Shown: piece after piece, positions 17,539-26,850 of the stretch
Position numbering within the stretch: the first letter of the stretch is position 1
Layout: the number at the start of each line of letters is the position of its first letter
DNA from: Candidatus Epulonipiscium sp.
Lineage (GTDB): Bacteria; Bacillota; Clostridia; Lachnospirales; Defluviitaleaceae
Direction: 5' to 3'
Assembly (NCBI GenBank): GCA_012519205.1
Contig: JAAYQR010000004.1
Location: forward strand, 16,796 to 80,795
DNA length: 64,000 nt
Translations under genes and position numbers: made by a program
The notes under the pieces: generated by a model
The model's database searches: none
What the model was told of the DNA's origin: nothing
What the model saw: the letters and a program-made list of their open reading frames with translations, nothing else

Positions 17539-19248
17539 TTAATCTGTAAAATCCAATAATTTATAAATTATCCTTGCAGCCTCTGCCCTAGTAGTTGTAT
17601 GAAAGGGCTTAAAGGTACCATCTAAATATCCATCCATAATGTAATAATATGTTGTTATAGCAAACTCCTTTTTGTGCTTTATATTTTTTGTATCCGAAAA
17701 CCTTCCAGAATAATTAACAGATTCCCCATAGCCTAGCCCCTTAAGAATTTTCCCTACCATAAAGGCTACTTCTTCTCTTGTAATAGCCTCATCAAAATCT
17801 AAGTTTCCATAATCATGGCCATAATCTGCAGTTGTTATAAGATTTAATTTCTTAGCCCCTTCAAAATATCCTTCTTTTATAAACCAATGAGCATTGTTTT
17901 TTCCTCCAACTACTTTATAATCTATGGCTCTCATTAACATAGTCATAAACTCCGCTTTTGTTATTTTATTATTTGGCTTATAAGAACCGTCCTCATACCC
18001 CTTGGCTATTTTTTTGTCTATAACTGTTTGGATAGATTCCCTGGCCCAATGTCCTTGCGGTACATCCGTCATTCTATAAACTGAGTCTTTTTTCTCGTTA
18101 CCAAAATTAAATTTCATAGGTTCTGTTGAAAAAATAAAGCCTTTAGAATCTTTAATGAAAAGCCTAAAATAATAGTCCCCTTTATACTGATCGTCTAATA
18201 TTAATCTATTTGTGTCCTTATTATTAGAATTAATAGCACTACCTATGTAAGCTTTCATAGGTTCCCCTGTTAATACTGTTTTTATGGGTCTTGGAAAATT
18301 ATTATCTTCCGCCGGGTAAGATACTAATGTGTATTCATATTCTTTATCGTTAAATAAAATTGGATTCCAAGAGATTTCATACTGCCAGTATCCGGGCATA
18401 ACCTCCTTATATTTCTTAATTGTCAGGGTAGGCTTTATTGGCAATTTGGGGTCTATAGTAGTATATCCTGCTAATTCAAGCCAATAAAGATAAAGCCCCG
18501 GCACATCTGCTGCTAAGGGAATCGACAAGTTCTCCTGTGGAAGAAGATTAAAACTATTAGTAGAATAATAATACTCCTTTATATTATTATCCACTCTTTC
18601 TTGCACATCCTTGTAAACTATGGATTTTTTAGCTGTAGGAGAGCCAAAAAGCTGTACATAATCTTCTGCAGCAATCTCTGAAATATCCCATTCATGAATA
18701 TACTCTACCGTATTAACTGAAAAATATTCCACATCTTTATTATCTAATAATCCCCTGATTTTTGCATAGTCCGTTTCTTTCCATTGATTGAAGTTTTTAT
18801 TTTCCCCGGTTAACAGATAGTATAGTGTGAAATGATGCCCATATTCATGGGATAATACCCTTGCAAATTGAGATATATCCGTATACTGATTTCCATTAAA
18901 TATTTCTATAGAGCGGCTCTTTTTATATATGTATTTTCCCTTATTATCAATTTCATAGTCTTCGTAATAACGACCTGCAACTCCATCAGGGGAATCGGGG
19001 TAAATGTATATAGTAGATAAGTAAAAAATTTCCTCTCCATGAAAATTTTCAAGAAGTTCTTCATAGATTGTTTTTAATTTTTCTACAGATGCCCAGTTTT
19101 TGGAAAAGCTAATAATCTTAATGCCAATTTCACCTTCATATATTCCAAGGGGAGATCCATAATTTCCTTCTTCCTTTGCCCAAAGATTATTAGTTAGTAA
19201 AAGCAGCACCAAGACAAATGCACTCAATCTAAAAACACACTTTTTCAT
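17539..19248 (-). CDS. Exported zinc metallopeptidase with C-terminal S-layer homology domains
   Basis: ATG at 19248 is chosen: AGGGGG lies 7 bases upstream and a signal peptide follows at once (KKCVFRLSAFVLVLLLL, cleavage after LWA). The mature part has a HExxH zinc motif in VLSHEYGHHF near residue 134; a likely third ligand is the Glu in DISEIAAEDYVQ about 75 residues later. A beta-rich middle region follows. The last 170 residues hold three SLH repeats (QGHWARESIQTVIDKKI, the GHDYGNLDFDEAITREEVA region, and YLDGTFKPFHTTTRAEAA), which anchor proteins to secondary cell-wall polymer. The substrate and the peptidase family are not recognised. Own terminator; apparently single-gene. Confidence 0.8.
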   Translation of the reverse strand: MKKCVFRLSAFVLVLLLLTNNLWAKEEGNYGSPLGIYEGEIGIKIISFSKNWASVEKLKTIYEELLENFHGEEIFYLSTIYIYPDSPDGVAGRYYEDYEIDNKGKYIYKKSRSIEIFNGNQYTDISQFARVLSHEYGHHFTLYYLLTGENKNFNQWKETDYAKIRGLLDNKDVEYFSVNTVEYIHEWDISEIAAEDYVQLFGSPTAKKSIVYKDVQERVDNNIKEYYYSTNSFNLLPQENLSIPLAADVPGLYLYWLELAGYTTIDPKLPIKPTLTIKKYKEVMPGYWQYEISWNPILFNDKEYEYTLVSYPAEDNNFPRPIKTVLTGEPMKAYIGSAINSNNKDTNRLILDDQYKGDYYFRLFIKDSKGFIFSTEPMKFNFGNEKKDSVYRMTDVPQGHWARESIQTVIDKKIAKGYEDGSYKPNNKITKAEFMTMLMRAIDYKVVGGKNNAHWFIKEGYFEGAKKLNLITTADYGHDYGNLDFDEAITREEVAFMVGKILKGLGYGESVNYSGRFSDTKNIKHKKEFAITTYYYIMDGYLDGTFKPFHTTTRAEAARIIYKLLDFTD

Positions 19249-19339
19249 CCTGTGACCCCCTAAAGTTTCTATATATCTATTTTTATGGATAAGCATATAT
19301 CCATTGTAAAAGATAAATATTGAATTATTATTACAACTA

Positions 19340-19365
19340 GATTAAATATTATTATATATTTAATC
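19340..19365. repeat. Perfect 10-bp palindrome between divergent genes
   Basis: GATTAAATAT (19340-19349) and ATATTTAATC (19356-19365) with a 6-base spacer, in the 253-base region between the divergent peptidase and FliL-like genes. Nothing else in that region is recognisable beyond AT-rich promoter-like DNA. An operator is possible but not shown. Confidence 0.3.
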
Positions 19366-19501
19366 CCCCACTCTTGTTTGTAAAGTTTATTTAAGCTTTC
19401 AATATAATATCACCGATACATATATAAATAGAAAATCCTAGGGTAAAAATCCCTATCTAATCCTACCCGGAATCCATATAAACTATTAGGAGTGAACTAT
19501 T

Positions 19502-19999
19502 ATGGCAAAAAACCAATCTTCATACAATATAAAATGGATATTGATTATTATTCTGTTTTCCTGCATATTGATTTTATCCTCTGTTTTTATTACCATTACT
19601 GTTATTTATCCTTCCCTATCTCCCTTTTCCCAGAAGGAAAAAGGCATTTCAATTAAAAAAATGTATGCTTCCATCCAATCTTCTGATGGGGAGAACCATA
19701 GCTTAGCTGTTGATTTTTACATTACTGTTTCTCAACCCAATATAACCGAATCACAAATAAAGGAATTAGAATCCTCTATATTAAGTATCATCCCTACCCT
19801 TGATTATAATAATATTACAAAAAAAGATGGAACCAATTATTTTATTGAGTCAATTAAAAAAGAGCTTAGAAACACTCCCTCAGGCAATTTTATTGATGAA
19901 ATATATGTTTCTAATTTTATTTTAGATATTACAATTAGCAATGGAAAAAGTAAAAGAGACAATACAGATAATTTTGGTGAGATGTTTAAGAGCCGATAA
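19502..19999 (+). CDS. Single-pass membrane protein, FliL-like
   Basis: 165 residues. One membrane segment at about 12-34 (ILIIILFSCILILSSVFITI), then an extracellular domain of 120 residues. The order of elements resembles FliL: a beta strand (SLAVDFYITVSQP), a helix with ESSILSIIPTLDYNNIT, a helix with IKKELRN, and a last strand (DEIYVSNFILDI). No flagellar gene is nearby, and identity is low, so this is a structural guess. AGGAG lies 8 bases before ATG. It ends in a terminator shared with the convergent DUF445 gene. Confidence 0.5.
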   Translation: MAKNQSSYNIKWILIIILFSCILILSSVFITITVIYPSLSPFSQKEKGISIKKMYASIQSSDGENHSLAVDFYITVSQPNITESQIKELESSILSIIPTLDYNNITKKDGTNYFIESIKKELRNTPSGNFIDEIYVSNFILDITISNGKSKRDNTDNFGEMFKSR

Positions 20000-20031
20000 A
20001 AAGCTAAGTTCAAACCGAACTTAGCTTTTTA
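19998..20031. terminator. Bidirectional terminator
   Basis: AAAAAGCTAAGTTC and GAACTTAGCTTTTT form a perfect 14-bp stem with a 5-base loop. A- and T-runs on both sides serve the plus-strand FliL-like gene and the minus-strand DUF445 gene. Confidence 0.92.
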
Positions 20032-20037
20032 TCGTAT

Positions 20038-21531
20038 TTATATATTAAAAATTACCGGGAAAAATCCTATTATAAATCCTAAAACGGCTCCTAGCCAGGT
20101 TATTGCCTTTAACTCCTTATCTACAACCGATAAAATGATTTTCTCTGCATAATCCGTTTCAAATTCTATAATCCTTTCCTCAACTATATGGGGAATGTTT
20201 ACCACTTTAGTAATATCAGCGGAATGATTTATAACGAAATCCTTATAGAATTTCAATATCGACTCTTTAATTGTTTCTTCAGTGGAAGGTTGTAATCCTT
20301 CCATCCATTTAGAAATTGGCATTTGTAATATCTTTTCTAATTCCTTTGCAATAAGGTTTTTAACTAGCTGGTTTAATTCTTCTTTTTGTACCTTGTGATG
20401 TGTTTTAATCCACTTTTTAATATCATATAATATGCTAGGTTTAAATCTTTTAGCGATATCAAGGATATTCATATCTCCTTGGTAAGATAAATAATCCCTA
20501 AGTTTTGATTTGAATATATTTATGTTTTCGCCATCGCTTACATAGAAAATTATATTATCATATATTTTTTCTATTTTATCTTTTTCACTGATAAATTCAA
20601 TCCTCTTTACCCAATACCCTATAGGCTTTTCTAGGATATAATTGATAAATTCTTCTATTTGCTTTATTATTTCTTTTTGATTTTCATCTTTTTCTATATA
20701 TTCTCCGAGGTAATGAACGAGTTTATCATACACCCTTTTTTCATCAACAAACATAAGTCCTAATTTCCCTACATTAGCTTCAATGATGCCTACTAACAGT
20801 TTTTTGACTTTATCTTGTATTGAGGGTTTGTCCATATAACTTAATAAAATAGGCATATAGTTCGGAATTTGACTTTTAATCATATCCTTAATGCCACTAC
20901 TTATGGCAGGGGGGATAATTTTAGATAAGGTTGCATCCTCTTGCCTAAGCTTATCTTTTGAACTTATTACCAGGTCAATCGCCCATTGTTTTAAGAAGTC
21001 ATTTTTTATAAAGTCAATTTGTATCAGCCTATCTACATTAATATCTGCCACATTTTTATCTAATATTTTTTCTATTTGTCCTGTAATAAATTCCGCAACC
21101 CTATCCAGGGAATCTGGAGAACTAATCTTCTGTAGAATAAACCCCGCAAGGTAATCTTCTATCAGTTTTAAACTTTTTATTTTATCCTCTCCCAAGAGAA
21201 AGTCCAGCATTTCATCTATGCCTTCTTCTTTTTCTTTTAGATTGGAGAAAGTATTCGATATCCTATTATGGATACTTTCAACAGTCCTCTCCTCTATAAG
21301 AATTTTTACTATTGCATCTTCAGAAAGAAGATGTTCCCCTACGGTTACCCCTATTTTTTTTGCTATTTTGTCTTTTTCTTTAGGAATAAGTCCGGGAGTA
21401 AATGGAACTTTAATCCCTAACACCCTTTTTTCTTCGTGGGGTTTAAAAAGCATTTTTATCGCAAGCCAATTAGTAAAGTATCCTATTACACTTCCCGCAA
21501 TAGGACTAATAAAAAAGTCAAATAGATTCAT
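20038..21531 (-). CDS. DUF445 family membrane protein (YheB-like)
   Basis: 497 residues. The N-terminal helix and motif SPIAGSVIGYFTNWLAIKML, followed by PFTPGLIPKEKDKIAKKIG, are the DUF445 signature. A long helical middle region follows, and the C-terminus ends in a second membrane helix (WLGAVLGFIIGFFPVI) that mirrors the first. Bacillus YheB and YtlS-type relatives have no assigned reaction. AAGGG lies 6 bases upstream of the ATG. It lies 30 bases downstream of rex on the same strand. Confidence 0.88.
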   Translation of the reverse strand: MNLFDFFISPIAGSVIGYFTNWLAIKMLFKPHEEKRVLGIKVPFTPGLIPKEKDKIAKKIGVTVGEHLLSEDAIVKILIEERTVESIHNRISNTFSNLKEKEEGIDEMLDFLLGEDKIKSLKLIEDYLAGFILQKISSPDSLDRVAEFITGQIEKILDKNVADINVDRLIQIDFIKNDFLKQWAIDLVISSKDKLRQEDATLSKIIPPAISSGIKDMIKSQIPNYMPILLSYMDKPSIQDKVKKLLVGIIEANVGKLGLMFVDEKRVYDKLVHYLGEYIEKDENQKEIIKQIEEFINYILEKPIGYWVKRIEFISEKDKIEKIYDNIIFYVSDGENINIFKSKLRDYLSYQGDMNILDIAKRFKPSILYDIKKWIKTHHKVQKEELNQLVKNLIAKELEKILQMPISKWMEGLQPSTEETIKESILKFYKDFVINHSADITKVVNIPHIVEERIIEFETDYAEKIILSVVDKELKAITWLGAVLGFIIGFFPVIFNI

Positions 21532-21561
21532 AGTTTACCCTTACACTTCCATTCATTTATA

Positions 21562-22221
21562 CTATTTTTTTGATTCTGCTTCCTTTCTAAGCATCCTTCT
21601 ATTAATTTTATAAGATAAAGTCATTAGACTATCGGATAAATGCACATCCTCTACTATGACATCAGGAGAAACTTCAATATCAACCGGTGAAAAGTTCCAG
21701 AGTCCTTTAATTCCCCATTTTGTTAAATCCTCTGCAACCTTTCTCACTCTTGTCTTTGGCAAAGTCAAATAAGCCACATCGATTTCATTTTCCTTAATAA
21801 AAGATTCCATTTCATCTATATCTCTTACCTCTATCCCTCTTATGGTCATCCCAATTAATCTTGGGTTAACATCAAATAAACCTTTAAGAATAAAGCCTCT
21901 TTGCTCGAACTTTATATAGTTTGCTAAAGCTTGTCCTAGATTACCTACTCCAACAATAATAACCTTATATGTATTGTTAATCCCTAATATTTTGGCAATC
22001 TCCTCGTATAAATATTCCACATTATAACCATATCCTTGTTGTCCGAAACCTCCAAAGTTGTTTAAGTCTTGACGAATTTGTGAGGCTGTAACCCCCATTC
22101 GTATACTAAGTTCCTTAGATGAAATCCGAGTAATATCATTTTCAAGGAGTTCCCCTAAATATCTATAATACCTTGGTAATCGCTTAATAACCGCTATTGA
22201 AATTCTTCTATTTTCGCTCAA
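21562..22221 (-). CDS. rex: Redox-sensing transcriptional repressor Rex
   Basis: 219 residues from a TTG start at 22221 (AGGGAGAG 8 bases upstream; no ATG exists before residue 43). The N-terminal winged helix includes IKRLPRYYRYL and GVTASQIRQDLNNFGGFG. The Rossmann domain carries VGVGNLGQAL for NADH/NAD binding. Rex represses fermentation and hydrogen-metabolism genes when NADH is low. It is divergent from an ABC-F gene, as in Bacillus, where rex lies near ydiF. A near-consensus promoter lies upstream. I saw no Rex operator (TTGTGAA-N4-TTCACAA) here. Confidence 0.96.
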   Translation of the reverse strand: MSENRRISIAVIKRLPRYYRYLGELLENDITRISSKELSIRMGVTASQIRQDLNNFGGFGQQGYGYNVEYLYEEIAKILGINNTYKVIIVGVGNLGQALANYIKFEQRGFILKGLFDVNPRLIGMTIRGIEVRDIDEMESFIKENEIDVAYLTLPKTRVRKVAEDLTKWGIKGLWNFSPVDIEVSPDVIVEDVHLSDSLMTLSYKINRRMLRKEAESKK

Positions 22222-22256
22222 TCCCTATTCTCTCCCTTCAACAAAACTATGTCTAA

Positions 22257-22286
22257 AGTATAACATTCTTATAAAAAATATGTCAA
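22257..22286 (-). promoter_or_regulatory. Sigma-A-type promoter for rex
   Basis: On the minus strand TTGACA (22286-22281) and TATACT (22262-22257) are separated by 18 bases, about 35 bases upstream of the rex start. Confidence 0.75.
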
Positions 22287-22394
22287 TCATACCTTTCTTT
22301 AATATGTATTTTTTGATATCATATTAAATATTATAGGTTTATATTTTAAAAACCTTACACTTTTATCCATATGTTAATAAATTGAGGTGTCAAT

Positions 22395-24302
22395 ATGATT
22401 CTAGCATGCAAAAATATAAATAAATCCTTTGGAACAGATATAATTCTTAAGGATATTACTTTTCAAATAGAAGAAAAAGAAAAAGTTGCTCTTGTAGGAA
22501 TTAATGGTGCCGGAAAGTCCACACTATTTAAAATACTGGCCGGTGAAATCTCCTATGATAGCGGTGAAATTTTTAAGCCTAAAGAGGTATCCTTAGGATA
22601 TCTTTCTCAAAATATGGAGATAAATACTAATAATAATATTTTTGATGAGATGCTTTTAGTTTTTCAAGATCTCATTGAAATGGAAGCAAACCTTCGTCTC
22701 CTTGAAAAAGAAATGAGTACCCATGGAAATGATACCCTAACTAACCTCATGAATCAATATTCTACCCTACAACATCAATTTGAAGAAAAAAACGGCTATA
22801 GCTTCAAAAGCCAAATCAGAGGCGTGTTAAAGGGATTAGGTTTTAGGGAAGAACAATTTACACAACCTGTATCTATCTTATCCGGTGGGGAAAAAACCCG
22901 GATTGCCTTAGCAAGAATATTATTATCTTCCCCGTCAGTTTTACTTTTGGATGAACCTACTAACCATCTTGATATCAATGCTATTGAGTGGCTGGAAGAC
23001 TTTCTTAAAAGTTACCCCGGAACTGCTATTATAATATCCCATGATAGGTATTTCTTAGATAGAATCACGACAAAGGTTATTGAAATCGAAAACAATAATG
23101 CATCGGTCTATAACGGTAATTACTCCTTTTATGCAAAACACAAGATGATTAATCGCGAAATACAACTTAATCAATACCTAAATCAACAAAAAGAAATTAA
23201 ACGTCAAGAAGAAGTAATTCAAACCCTTCGTTCTTTTAACCGTGAAAAGTCAATAAAAAGGGCCAGAAGCCGCGAAAAAGCTTTAGAAAAAATCGATAAA
23301 ATAGAAAAACCAGAGGCACTTCCTTCTTCTATGACACTTAATCTAGAGCCTAAAATTCAAAGTGGCAATGATATTGTTCATGTAGAAAATCTATCTAAGG
23401 CTTATAATAGCAAAAAACTTTTTGAAAATGTATCCTTTGATTTAAAAAAAGGTGAAAAAGTAGCGCTTATAGGACCTAATGGAGCAGGAAAGACAACGCT
23501 TTTTAGAATCATTTTAAATCAAACTAACTGCGATGATGGTTCTTTTAATCTAGGTGCTAATGTAAAAATCGGCTATTACGATCAGGAACATCAAAATATT
23601 TCCTGTAACAAAACTATTATTGACGAAATTTCAGATTCCTATCCAACATTAACCCATGGAGAAATTAGAAATGTTTTAGCTGCATTTTTATTTAAGGGCG
23701 ACGAGGTTTTCAAAAAAATTTCTACCTTAAGTGGCGGGGAAAAAGGGCGGGTATCTTTAGCTAAAATTATGCTTTCAGAAGGGAATTTTCTACTCCTTGA
23801 TGAACCAACAAACCACCTGGATTTATTATCTAAAGAAGTCCTTGAGGATGCCATAAATAGTTATAGGGGTACTGTACTTTATATATCCCACGATAGATAT
23901 TTTATCAATAGGACAGCTACTAGAATACTAGAGCTTAATCCTAGGGGAATCAAGGAATACCTTGGAAATTACGATTACTATATTGAAAAAAGGACTCAAC
24001 TTAAACCTAATACCTCTAATGATACAACATCACAAAATAAAAAGCCCTCTTCGATAAAAGAAGATTGGCTTAGAAAAAAAGAAGAACAGACCAATCTACG
24101 AAGACTCCAATCTCAAATCGAAGATATTGAAAATCAAATTCATGAAATAGAATATCAAATAAAAGAATGTGATAAAAAGCTAAATCTTGAGGATATATAC
24201 ACCAATCCTGAAAAATCTACATCTATATATGAACAAAAGCTAAAATTAGAAGCACAACTGGAAAACCTATATTTGGAATGGGAAAATTTAAATCATCTAT
24301 GA
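22395..24302 (+). CDS. ABC-F family ATPase (YdiF-like)
   Basis: 635 residues with two ABC ATPase domains and no membrane segments. Walker A motifs are GINGAGKST and GPNGAGKTT; signatures are LSGGEKTRIALARIL and LSGGEKGRVSLAKIM; Walker B motifs are VLLLDEPTNHLDI and FLLLDEPTNHLDL. The interdomain linker (about 240-320) is basic and helical, and the last 80 residues form a coiled coil. ABC-F proteins act on the ribosome. YdiF/Uup-type members are mostly housekeeping, while others protect against antibiotics. The position opposite rex matches Bacillus ydiF and suggests the housekeeping type. Confidence 0.92.
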   Translation: MILACKNINKSFGTDIILKDITFQIEEKEKVALVGINGAGKSTLFKILAGEISYDSGEIFKPKEVSLGYLSQNMEINTNNNIFDEMLLVFQDLIEMEANLRLLEKEMSTHGNDTLTNLMNQYSTLQHQFEEKNGYSFKSQIRGVLKGLGFREEQFTQPVSILSGGEKTRIALARILLSSPSVLLLDEPTNHLDINAIEWLEDFLKSYPGTAIIISHDRYFLDRITTKVIEIENNNASVYNGNYSFYAKHKMINREIQLNQYLNQQKEIKRQEEVIQTLRSFNREKSIKRARSREKALEKIDKIEKPEALPSSMTLNLEPKIQSGNDIVHVENLSKAYNSKKLFENVSFDLKKGEKVALIGPNGAGKTTLFRIILNQTNCDDGSFNLGANVKIGYYDQEHQNISCNKTIIDEISDSYPTLTHGEIRNVLAAFLFKGDEVFKKISTLSGGEKGRVSLAKIMLSEGNFLLLDEPTNHLDLLSKEVLEDAINSYRGTVLYISHDRYFINRTATRILELNPRGIKEYLGNYDYYIEKRTQLKPNTSNDTTSQNKKPSSIKEDWLRKKEEQTNLRRLQSQIEDIENQIHEIEYQIKECDKKLNLEDIYTNPEKSTSIYEQKLKLEAQLENLYLEWENLNHL

Positions 24303-24339
24303 AAGAATGCAGATTCTTACTCTGCATTCTTTCATAGAT
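24295..24339. terminator. Bidirectional terminator between convergent genes
   Basis: ATCTATGAAAGAATGCAGA (24295-24313) and its exact complement (24321-24339) form a 19-bp perfect stem. It overlaps the end of both the ABC-F gene and the response-regulator gene. Confidence 0.85.
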
Positions 24340-25078
24340 TTTGATCACATTTATCTTTTATAAAATCAGAATAACTTTCTCCTGTATATTTCTTAAAACA
24401 TTTTCCAAAATAATTAGGGTCTGGTATTCCTACCATCTTAGCAGTTATATACATTAAGCTACCTTTTTTTGCATATTCCATTGCTTTTTCTATCCGACAT
24501 TTTAAAAGATAATCACTAAGATTCATTCCTGATTCAACTTTAAATAGCCTACTTAAATAACTAGGGTTAAAGCCGAAAACTTGGGCTATGGATGTTAAAT
24601 TTAAATCTGCTTTAATATAATTTTTATTTATGTATTCTTTTATTTTATGGGTGGTATTACTTTCTTGATATGTAATTTCATTTTCCCGCTCTTTCCTTGG
24701 CTCTGTTTCTAATCTGTTTATTATTCTATGTAAGGTTTCTTGTATTTCAGTTCTGACAATGGGCTTTAAGAGATAATCACATACTCCTACTCCTATGCAT
24801 TCTCTCGCATAATCAAAGTCTCCAAAAGCAGTTAAAATAATAACCTTCAAATTTGGATACTGATTAATTGCAAGTTTTGAAAACTCAATACCATCCATAA
24901 ATGGCATTTTGATGTCCACAAAAGCTATATCTGGTTGTACTTCATCAATGATATTAATGGCCTCAATACCACTAGCCGCTTCCCCAGCTACTTCTAGTCC
25001 AAGTTCTTCCCAATCTATAAGCCTTTTTAGGAGATTCCTAATTGCTCTTTCATCATCTATTATCATTACCTTATACAT
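24332..25078 (-). CDS. YesN-type response regulator (receiver + AraC DNA-binding domain)
   Basis: 248 residues. The receiver domain (1-120) has acidic residues in MIIDDERAI, phospho-acceptor Asp in DIAFVDIKMPFMDG near residue 56, and Lys in YLLKPIVRTE. The C-terminal AraC-type double helix-turn-helix (about 150-245) includes LNLTSIAQVFGFNPSYLSRL and VGIPDPNYFGKCFKKYTGES. It is 11 bases downstream of its sensor kinase gene. The pair closes a sugar ABC transporter locus, so it most likely activates the binding-protein promoter region when the sugar is outside the cell. Confidence 0.92.
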   Translation of the reverse strand: MYKVMIIDDERAIRNLLKRLIDWEELGLEVAGEAASGIEAINIIDEVQPDIAFVDIKMPFMDGIEFSKLAINQYPNLKVIILTAFGDFDYARECIGVGVCDYLLKPIVRTEIQETLHRIINRLETEPRKERENEITYQESNTTHKIKEYINKNYIKADLNLTSIAQVFGFNPSYLSRLFKVESGMNLSDYLLKCRIEKAMEYAKKGSLMYITAKMVGIPDPNYFGKCFKKYTGESYSDFIKDKCDQNL

Positions 25079-25089
25079 TATACCCTCCC

Positions 25090-26823
25090 TTATATGGGGA
25101 TTTTAATATCAACTTCACAGTATACCCCTTCTTCGCTTCTAATATCGAAAACATCCTCAATACTATAATAATATCCTATCCTATCCATTGTTCTCTTAAA
25201 GCCGAAGCTTTTTTTATTATTTCCCTTTATCATTGTTGATATTTGTTCCTTATCCATACCTATTCCACTGTCATAAACAGTAATATGAACCTTTTTATCC
25301 TTTTTATAAACAGATATCTTTATAATTCCCTTTTCTCCTTTTGGTCTTATTCCATGATATAGGCTATTTTCTACTAGGGGTTGTAGTATTAATTTCGGTA
25401 CCCTAATATCTAGCAATTCTTCTTGTAAATCATATATATCTTCGAACACCCCTTCATATCTTAAGTTTTGAAGTTTTAGGTAGTTCTTTACAATGGCTAT
25501 TTCATCCCTTAGGGTGATTTCTTTGCTACCCTTACTTAAAAATTTTCTATAGAAATTTCCCAAGGTTTCAATAGCATCATAAACTTCATTATCATTATTT
25601 TGTATAGCTAGATCTGCTATGGTACCTAGGGTATTATATAAGAAATGAGGTTTTATCTGTTCTTGTAAAACTTCTAATTCGGCTCTTTGCTTTGCCTTTT
25701 CATTTTCTAATAATTCTTCAACCAATCGATTAATTTCGACCAATTTATTATCATTAATTTTTTTTAGGTATTTCATTGGGTTATCAGATAATAGTGTGCT
25801 TTCCTTTTTAGACCACCCGAAATTTGATATATCTATATATTGTACAAGTTTTTCAATGGGTTTAATAATATATACAGAAATAAAAACTCCAATAATAACT
25901 AAACATACTATGGTTAAGGCTATAATAATTGTTATTATCATAATTCCCTGGGGAGAAATATATTTGCTAATATAAAGATTTTCAATCTTAGCTATAATAA
26001 AGGGGGTATCCGGAACATTATAATAGGATAATACTTTGGAATTAATTAATCCTTGTATTGCCACCTGTTTAAACTTTTCGTCGCCTATTTTTACTTGATA
26101 GGAAAATTCTTCTATCTTCTCTCCAAATAGGATGTTAGCATCTTTATCATAGTAACAAAAACCCTTATCATTATTTATCATATCTTTATATGTATTTTCA
26201 AGTATATTCGTAGTTAAGTTAATGACTATCAACCCTATGGGTTTTTGAGTATCCATATCATTAATGACCCGTACAAAAGATATAATAGGAGTCCCAGTTC
26301 TTGTTGAAAATGCCCCATCTCCATTAATTTTTATGACATAAGAACCTGCTTTTTCAAATATTTCTTCACGCCATTTTTCACTGTTAATAATTTTTTTATC
26401 TACATAGGTAACTTCCCTACCAATATCTATATAATCCTCATCTAATCTAAATATATACACAGAAGATATGTAATTAAAGGTATTACTAATATCATATATA
26501 GATGTAATAGCATTTTGGGGTAATCTGCTATTTTTATCTTTATTACTCTTTAAATAATCCACCACATTTTTATTAGTCATAATAAGTTTACTCATTGAGC
26601 TTATTGCTCCTAACTCGATATTAAGGTTATTCCCGATAGAAACCATTGAGTTATAATTATTATCCATCATATATTCAATCATATTCTTCCTAATGAAAAC
26701 AGAATATATCAAAAAGAATATAGTGATATAGGAGACAATTAACATTAGGAATAAGAATCTTACTTTTTCTTTTAACCTTTTTGAGTAAAACCATTCTTTA
26801 ATTTTTTTTATCATATTTCCCAT
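25090..26823 (-). CDS. YesM-type sensor histidine kinase
   Basis: 577 residues. Two membrane helices (about 20-42 and 293-318) flank an extracellular domain of 250 residues. The cytoplasmic part has a HAMP-like linker, then a His_kinase domain with phospho-acceptor His in EQIKPHFLYNTLG, and an HATPase with N-box PLVENSLYHGI and G-box DSGIGMDKEQ. The start lacks a strong ribosome binding site; the ATG four codons on (26814) is possible. It sits 27 bases downstream of the GH3 gene, so it is likely the last part of the sugar operon, together with its regulator. Confidence 0.92.
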   Translation of the reverse strand: MGNMIKKIKEWFYSKRLKEKVRFLFLMLIVSYITIFFLIYSVFIRKNMIEYMMDNNYNSMVSIGNNLNIELGAISSMSKLIMTNKNVVDYLKSNKDKNSRLPQNAITSIYDISNTFNYISSVYIFRLDEDYIDIGREVTYVDKKIINSEKWREEIFEKAGSYVIKINGDGAFSTRTGTPIISFVRVINDMDTQKPIGLIVINLTTNILENTYKDMINNDKGFCYYDKDANILFGEKIEEFSYQVKIGDEKFKQVAIQGLINSKVLSYYNVPDTPFIIAKIENLYISKYISPQGIMIITIIIALTIVCLVIIGVFISVYIIKPIEKLVQYIDISNFGWSKKESTLLSDNPMKYLKKINDNKLVEINRLVEELLENEKAKQRAELEVLQEQIKPHFLYNTLGTIADLAIQNNDNEVYDAIETLGNFYRKFLSKGSKEITLRDEIAIVKNYLKLQNLRYEGVFEDIYDLQEELLDIRVPKLILQPLVENSLYHGIRPKGEKGIIKISVYKKDKKVHITVYDSGIGMDKEQISTMIKGNNKKSFGFKRTMDRIGYYYSIEDVFDIRSEEGVYCEVDIKIPI

Positions 26824-26850
26824 GGTTTCTATCGGATACCTTTCTAAATA

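Noticed and set aside
22261..22320. Rex operator in the rex promoter region
   Set aside because: No TTGTGAA-N4-TTCACAA-like palindrome is present; only a normal promoter is seen.
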